Shown here: one piece after another, positions 13,401-15,317 of the stretch
How the letters are laid out: the number at the start of each line of letters is the position of its first letter
Position numbering within the stretch: the stretch's first letter is position 1
Assembly (NCBI GenBank): GCA_003167475.1
Contig: PMTB01000082.1
Location: 22,159-37,475, forward strand
Reading direction: 5' to 3'
DNA length: 15,317 nt
Origin: a candidate division FCPU426 bacterium
GTDB taxonomy: Bacteria > Oederibacteriota > PGYV01 > Palsa-1178
Program-made: the position numbers and the translations under genes
Notes under the pieces: generated by a model
The model's input: the letters and a program-made list of their open reading frames with translations, nothing else
Told to the model about the DNA's origin: nothing
Databases searched by the model: none

Positions 13401-15317
13401 GCGGTCGACACTGAAATGTGGCTGTATGATTCCTCAGGCGTCGCCTCAAACACGTACCTCGCTTATGACGACGACGGGGGACAGGGCGCGTGCTCAAAGA
13501 TAACCGAGACTTTGAACGCGGGGACATATTATATAAAGGTGCAGGCTTACGGCAATGACCAGATAATACCGTTGTATTATGTGGATGTGACCATGGTCGG
13601 CCCGGACAGTTACGAGCCCGATAACACCATGGCGACCGCCAAATATATTTACAGCGGGACCACGCAGGAACACAGTATATTCCCGAAGACAGACAATGAC
13701 TGGGTGAAGTTCGACGTCGGCTCGACGTCCAATATAGATATTTTCACGGGCGGCGAGACCGGCGACACGGAACTGTTTGTGTATAATTCCTCCGGAGCGC
13801 AGCTTTATTACAACGACGATATCTGCGGCGGTTCAAACGGATGCGGGTATAATTATTTTTCAGAGATAACCGCGACATTGCCCCCGGGCACATACTACGC
13901 GATGGTGCGTTCATACGGCTCGCAGACTGTCATAACCTCATATACGCTGACGCTCAACATGTATGCGTCCACACCGACTCCGACGTCCACACCGGTGCTC
14001 GCCGACGCGTATGAAGTTGACGACACATACACCGCGGCAAACGTGATAATAAGCGGCGTAGCGCAGCTCCATTCCCTGCACACACCGACCGATGTAGATT
14101 GGGTCAAGTTTACGGTAACACAGCCTTCCGCGGTGAATATAAACACTTCGGGTGTTTCCGGCGACACCGTGATATTCCTGTATAATTCCACAGGAGTGCC
14201 GGCATCATACCTGGCAATGGACGATAACAGCGGAATCGCATATTTTTCCAACATCAACGTCAACCTTGCCCCCGGCACCTATTATGTCAAGGTCCAGCAG
14301 GGCGCGACGAGCAACATTACACCGGCCTATTACCTCAAGGTGACGGTGAACCCGATAACCCCGACCTGCACCCAGACCCCCGTGACAGGGGACGCGTATG
14401 AAAACGACGACACTTTCCAGAACGCCAAGGATATACTTAACAATACGTCCCAGGATCACAGCATCCACGTGCCCACGGATGTGGACTGGGTAAAGATAAC
14501 CCTGGCGCAGGAAGCGATAGTCCATATATGGACCTCGGGAAGCTTCTCCGACACTGAGATGTATTTTTATGACAGTTCGGGCGTGCCTTCGACGCCGCTT
14601 GCCTATGACGATAACGGAGGCAGCGGGTTCTTCTCATCCCTGACACTGCAGCTCAAACCCGGTATATATTACGCCAGGGTCAATCAGAAAGGGATGAATG
14701 CCACGATAGACCAGTACTTCATAAACTTAAACGAGACCATCATCACGCCCACGCCCACTTATACCCCTGTCACGCTTGACGCTTATGAATACGACGGGGT
14801 ATATACAAACGCTTCATGGATATACCCGGGCGCCGAACAAACCCACAGCATAGACAACCCCGGGGATATTGACTGGGTAAAGTTCACGATTGCCCAGGGC
14901 GCCATGGTTGTGGTGCGGACTTCCGGGGCCGCGGGCGCCACCGACATGTGGCTTTATGATTCTACAGGAGTTGCGACAAATACCCCGATAGCGTCCAACA
15001 GCGTCACGGGAAGTTTTGCAGTTATTTCGAGCCTCCTTCCCGCGGGGACCTACTACGTGAAGATTGAGGAGCAGGGCCAGAACGCGTCCATTCCGCAGTA
15101 TTTTATAGACCTCGGCGTTTCACAGAACACTCCCACTGTGACGCAGACAGTGACGCCGACCATATCCCCGACAAGCATTTACGGCGATATATACGAGCCT
15201 GATAATTCGATGGCAACCGCGAGCTACATACACGACGGCGACACGCAGATACATTCCATCATGCCGCTCAACGACATTGACTGGGTCAAGTTTGACGTCA
15301 CCAACAATTCCGTGATC
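7500..15317 (+). CDS. Giant modular secreted surface protein / adhesin (3' partial, at least 2606 residues)
   Basis: One frame stays open from ATG 7500 to the window end; the stop and any anchor are outside. AGGGG (7491-7495) precedes the start. A signal peptide ends at VFA (residue 31). Modules in order: the first strands of a DUF11-like fold (34-62); a von Willebrand A domain (about 65-250) with a full MIDAS, D73-x-S75-x-S77, T137 in TGGT and D168 in ITDES; the rest of the DUF11-like fold (253-331); a Thr-X linker (334-482); three Ig-like repeats (488-787); a jelly-roll module (788-984); about six invasin-like Ig domains (985-1613); a fourth Ig-like repeat (1615-1711); a second Thr-X linker (1713-1913); and PPC-type domains from 1917 on. 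MIDAS-type VWA domains bind ligands through a divalent cation. The likely role is adhesion or surface-filament formation; the ligand is unknown. No enzyme domain is visible in the window. Confidence 0.9.
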   Translation, partial: MGKINRNSAQRLAILLSLLFLFAAFSQSVFAGVLTLVKSQDPAVVNVGDTVTYCIAVNPQYVTPKADIIWVIDRSFSMDIGIDNIRNSLAYFTQQLSGRHVDYRIGLLTFVDGMYESYGFADTDAKFISWLNGINCTGGTELDLEALYKANTFPWRPDASKTMILITDESIPCSETNTDPLSVSLTAHDLYSQGVIIDAITFNPDRYGPMGKCNPIFLPPMAGGIWLDYSTPSAGWNVFLQLLGEAVANMNNVVIRDPLPPQLSPLAGTLNGGVVTNNQIVWNYDQIDRGVPFSVCFDAVVTTPFAGQLINTAYGSADGITETSSNDTYLQKATATVTPTYTPTFTYTCTYTMTFTSTITPTFTATCTFTPTYTLTFTISPTYTRTYTCTASPTYSYTASPTYTLTPSPTSTITVTYTYTPTPTYTITLTCTPTLTASPTFTVTRTASPTFTFTVSPTYTATYTFTPLASGTFTCTITPTPTKDHDHFIITAPASVKAGVPFYITVTAMTSPMYGSQVADNYGGILHLSTSAAAFSLPDDYNYIPATDAGSHIFQVVLITPGMQTITGNDTVETSMTGFANILVTNGDALNFTINAPASVAAGQVFYITVTAKDSYGNVAAGYTGTVSFSSTDYQWVTPGDIQFTPADLGVKILAVTMKTSGIQRIYCQDTAFPSINGTSNDINVLHGPLNKFLIAAPSVANAGVAFNYVVTAKDQYNNTISDYTGTAHFTTTDGLGALPSDYTFLLTDSGTRVFAATLNTNGIQTITGTDTVFPAVTGISNNINVVTPATSYSQPLLLTSYLTAANTYEFVYINVSAPANTTIPNNAYLEYDVFMPEYNADFYTGTEFAGSFGDMRDYGQSTQAYLIDQNGIRCHPSMDLGDYANGRWYHRKFNISSLNGGTYNQAELSQDTGNIGYNGAPSNMAGTFNAVYDNIQFKDSSGNVLKNFFANFNAIPFNNSVMVDGNVAGNRGNGGISAPAPANNYIWVVKDYTLAQSPAGSITANGAASCTITAHLFAPDNSPIAYALVDFTSNRPEDTIAPVAVSLNVTAITDWNGNAFAVIRSTKSGSANITVRSAHMSKIITVNFAAGAAAKVDLEPPTLSMQTGMTGTLYASIIDQFGNFVSDSRNITVSSTSGTMQFSADNGATWAAPAVFQGTSLKNLLVRDSTANTATVSAAAAGLTTDTSTIYINNGAASNLVVQPLSSTTAAGVPYMITVQAKDSGGSNAFSNAVVQLSSASATMKFSTDLAVWNAAANVTLNDGRANLYYMDTAVGSGITITAHDISGAMTNGKGYAAITAGPAALLTASSNKYSTGAGQWVTITAQVTDAYGNPILGQWVTGTAMVQSGKTQNAAVSSTSNTTNASGLITIWFKVSTDATGSMDYVVINSPGLLGTTITISASAAATHLAFLPSPMSEGADKIGTLYINAKDANGYDSPATVSPDYVTISASSANVFFSLDKVTWLNTVIPKLDPSGAVTVYVKSHVTGAYTLTAHDGHITDGTDTLTVVTGYFVKVSPAVNSYATAGTYVTVTAQIIDQNGTAVNMQGVVVDFSVNNGSINPLESVTDATGRATALLTLSILANVQHQVTVRITNPDDTETSGIITTTPVISFAISAPASVYKGQPFTINVRAKDAYGVTVDSYINTITFSSTDLAALLPSNYGFTAADLGVHSFTVTLNTDGIKSITAAQTTDNTVSGTSPNILVIDPPTPTNTATPTRTATGTFTATPTVTQSVTPTSTPSVTPTVTRTSTPTTTPTVTQTVTQTVTQTFTGTPTITATSTPTFTATPTFTATYTATFSPTFTFTMTGTLTFTFTGTFTGTFTQTVTPTFTFTEPYTATATPTITPSVTQTVTETATQTITRTATITATATITPSPTNTSTVYQSPTITLTPSSTRTSMPTATPTNTQIPLDIYEYDGVYTSAKPIYMWQRQAHNIVPEGDADWMVLTLAATSSVTIETSGDAVDTEMWLYDSSGVASNTYLAYDDDGGQGACSKITETLNAGTYYIKVQAYGNDQIIPLYYVDVTMVGPDSYEPDNTMATAKYIYSGTTQEHSIFPKTDNDWVKFDVGSTSNIDIFTGGETGDTELFVYNSSGAQLYYNDDICGGSNGCGYNYFSEITATLPPGTYYAMVRSYGSQTVITSYTLTLNMYASTPTPTSTPVLADAYEVDDTYTAANVIISGVAQLHSLHTPTDVDWVKFTVTQPSAVNINTSGVSGDTVIFLYNSTGVPASYLAMDDNSGIAYFSNINVNLAPGTYYVKVQQGATSNITPAYYLKVTVNPITPTCTQTPVTGDAYENDDTFQNAKDILNNTSQDHSIHVPTDVDWVKITLAQEAIVHIWTSGSFSDTEMYFYDSSGVPSTPLAYDDNGGSGFFSSLTLQLKPGIYYARVNQKGMNATIDQYFINLNETIITPTPTYTPVTLDAYEYDGVYTNASWIYPGAEQTHSIDNPGDIDWVKFTIAQGAMVVVRTSGAAGATDMWLYDSTGVATNTPIASNSVTGSFAVISSLLPAGTYYVKIEEQGQNASIPQYFIDLGVSQNTPTVTQTVTPTISPTSIYGDIYEPDNSMATASYIHDGDTQIHSIMPLNDIDWVKFDVTNNSVI
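7596..8490 (+). other. VWA domain nested within a DUF11-like beta-sandwich (domain of the giant protein)
   Basis: The mature N-terminus opens with VKSQDPAVVNVGDTVTY, the standard first strands of a DUF11 repeat. Instead of continuing, it passes into a VWA domain with a complete metal site (DRSFS, TGGT, ITDES). After this it resumes with VVIRDPLPPQL, a strand near IVWNYDQIDRG, and LINTAYGSADG, the usual second half of a DUF11 repeat. The split gives an N-terminal tip where the VWA head is carried on a beta-sandwich stalk. Confidence 0.7.
8499..8945 (+). repeat. Thr-X linker 1 (period-2, Cys-containing)
   Basis: In this 149-residue stretch of the giant protein nearly every second residue is Thr, and the alternate position is mostly Pro, Tyr, Phe, Ile, Leu, Val or Ser. 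Five cysteines all occur in the context TCT. At DNA level this is a degenerate 6-base periodicity with an ACN codon in each unit; codons vary, so it is not a simple satellite. It separates the VWA head from the Ig stalk and is probably extended and perhaps O-glycosylated. Confidence 0.9.
8961..9860 (+). repeat. Three tandem ~100-residue Ig-like repeats
   Basis: Units start at 8961, 9267 and 9567, about 300 bp each. Each opens with F-I-APASV-AG--F-I-VTA-D, has a YTGT strand, then SDY/DLG-----VTL-T-GIQTI-G-DT, and ends with an I-V strand. The middle and third units are the most alike. A fourth unit of the same type lies at 12342-12632. The repeats form an Ig-like stalk. Confidence 0.8.
9861..10450 (+). 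other. Jelly-roll-like binding module (domain of the giant protein)
   Basis: About 197 residues without Ig-repeat similarity interrupt the stalk. Visible landmarks are YLEYDVFMP, FGDMRDYG, LIDQNGIRCHPSMDLGDYANGRWYHRKF and the late strand VYDNIQFKDSSG. This order (a D-QNG-R-HP turn, a KWYHRK-like strand and a final Y-DNI-- strand) resembles carbohydrate-binding-type jelly rolls found in long secreted proteins. Ligand unknown. Confidence 0.55.
10451..12335 (+). repeat. Series of about six invasin-like (Big_1-type) Ig domains
   Basis: Consecutive domains of about 95-110 residues each show the invasin-type pattern: a strand with (V/I)TITA-(V/I)-D-(Y/F)GN near the start, and a D--G-A late strand. 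Clear openings are the ones with ITAHLFAPDNSP, YASIIDQFGNFV, ITVQAKDSGGSN, ITAQVTDAYGNP, LYINAKDANGYD and VTAQIIDQNGTA. They are divergent from one another, unlike the three repeats at 8961-9860. They should form a stiff stalk. Confidence 0.7.
12342..12632 (+). repeat. Fourth Ig-like repeat, separated from the first three
   Basis: This unit (FAISAPASVYKGQPF, VRAKDAYG, FSSTDLAALLPSNYGF, LGVHSFTVTLNTDGIKSI) is of the same type as the repeats at 8961-9860 although about 2.5 kb away. It sits directly before the second linker. Confidence 0.75.
12636..13238 (+). repeat. Thr-X linker 2 (period-2)
   Basis: This is a 201-residue Thr-X stretch of the giant protein with more Pro, Ala, Val and Gln than linker 1, including a run of TVTQ units near 12786-12822. 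It has no cysteine that I can see. It joins the Ig stalk to the PPC-type array. Confidence 0.9.
13248..15317 (+). repeat. Array of PPC-type (pre-peptidase C-terminal) domains, five complete and one cut
   Basis: Units begin at 13248, 13605, 14004, 14391, 14778 and 15186, spaced 357-408 bp; the sixth is cut by the window end. Each opens with D-YE-D(N/D/G), followed by a hydrophobic A--I segment, HSI, a D-DWVKF strand, a DT-(L/M)-(L/F)YDS-GV loop, an acidic YDD--G turn, and a closing (L/I)-PGTYYVKV strand. This is the PPC pattern. Short Thr-Pro spacers separate several units (for example near 13970-13995, 14359-14385 and 15130-15175). Such domains are typical of secreted proteins in environmental bacteria. 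Confidence 0.85.

Overview
The window looks like a chromosomal segment of an uncultured, Gram-negative-type bacterium. It has two lipoprotein signal peptides, a giant secreted surface protein, Thr/Pro-rich linkers and moderately GC-rich coding sequence. The Thr-Pro linker style is common in candidate phyla known only from metagenomes, but the taxon cannot be fixed from this sequence.

Left part (1-3585): housekeeping genes on the + strand. These are the 3' two thirds of priA (replication-restart helicase), a 141-bp element built of two inverted GTAG-headed hairpins (a REP/BIME-like dispersed repeat), queF (queuosine biosynthesis), and a lipoprotein with a glycosidase-like beta-propeller 21 bp after queF.

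Middle part (3586-4949): an accessory patch. It holds a second GTAG-headed hairpin, a very AT-rich multi-pass membrane protein of unknown function, a 60-bp inverted-repeat segment, and a 55-codon relic of a REP-associated tyrosine transposase (RAYT, Y1_Tnp/HUH family). RAYTs are the enzymes linked to GTAG-type REP elements. The repeats and the dead transposase in the same 3 kb therefore fit one REP/RAYT history, with the live copy presumably elsewhere.

Right-middle (4950-7102): three small exported or membrane genes. They are a short secreted protein resembling a truncated jelly-roll module, a lipoprotein with a DNRLRE-type domain that has its own promoter and a strong terminator, and a DUF2306-like membrane protein.

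Right part (7500-15317): one uninterrupted reading frame of at least 2606 codons that runs off the window. It encodes a giant modular surface protein: signal peptide; a DUF11-like beta-sandwich that appears to have a von Willebrand factor A domain inserted in it; a 149-residue Thr-X linker carrying five cysteines; three Ig-like repeats; a jelly-roll module; a series of invasin-like Ig domains; a fourth Ig-like repeat; a second Thr-X linker of about 200 residues; and six PPC-type domains, the last cut by the window end. It reads as an extracellular adhesin or filament with a metal-dependent ligand-binding head. Its C-terminal anchor is not visible.

The most interesting points are the covarying inverted REP pair with its transposase relic, the VWA domain nested in a DUF11 fold, and the long period-2 Thr-X linkers.
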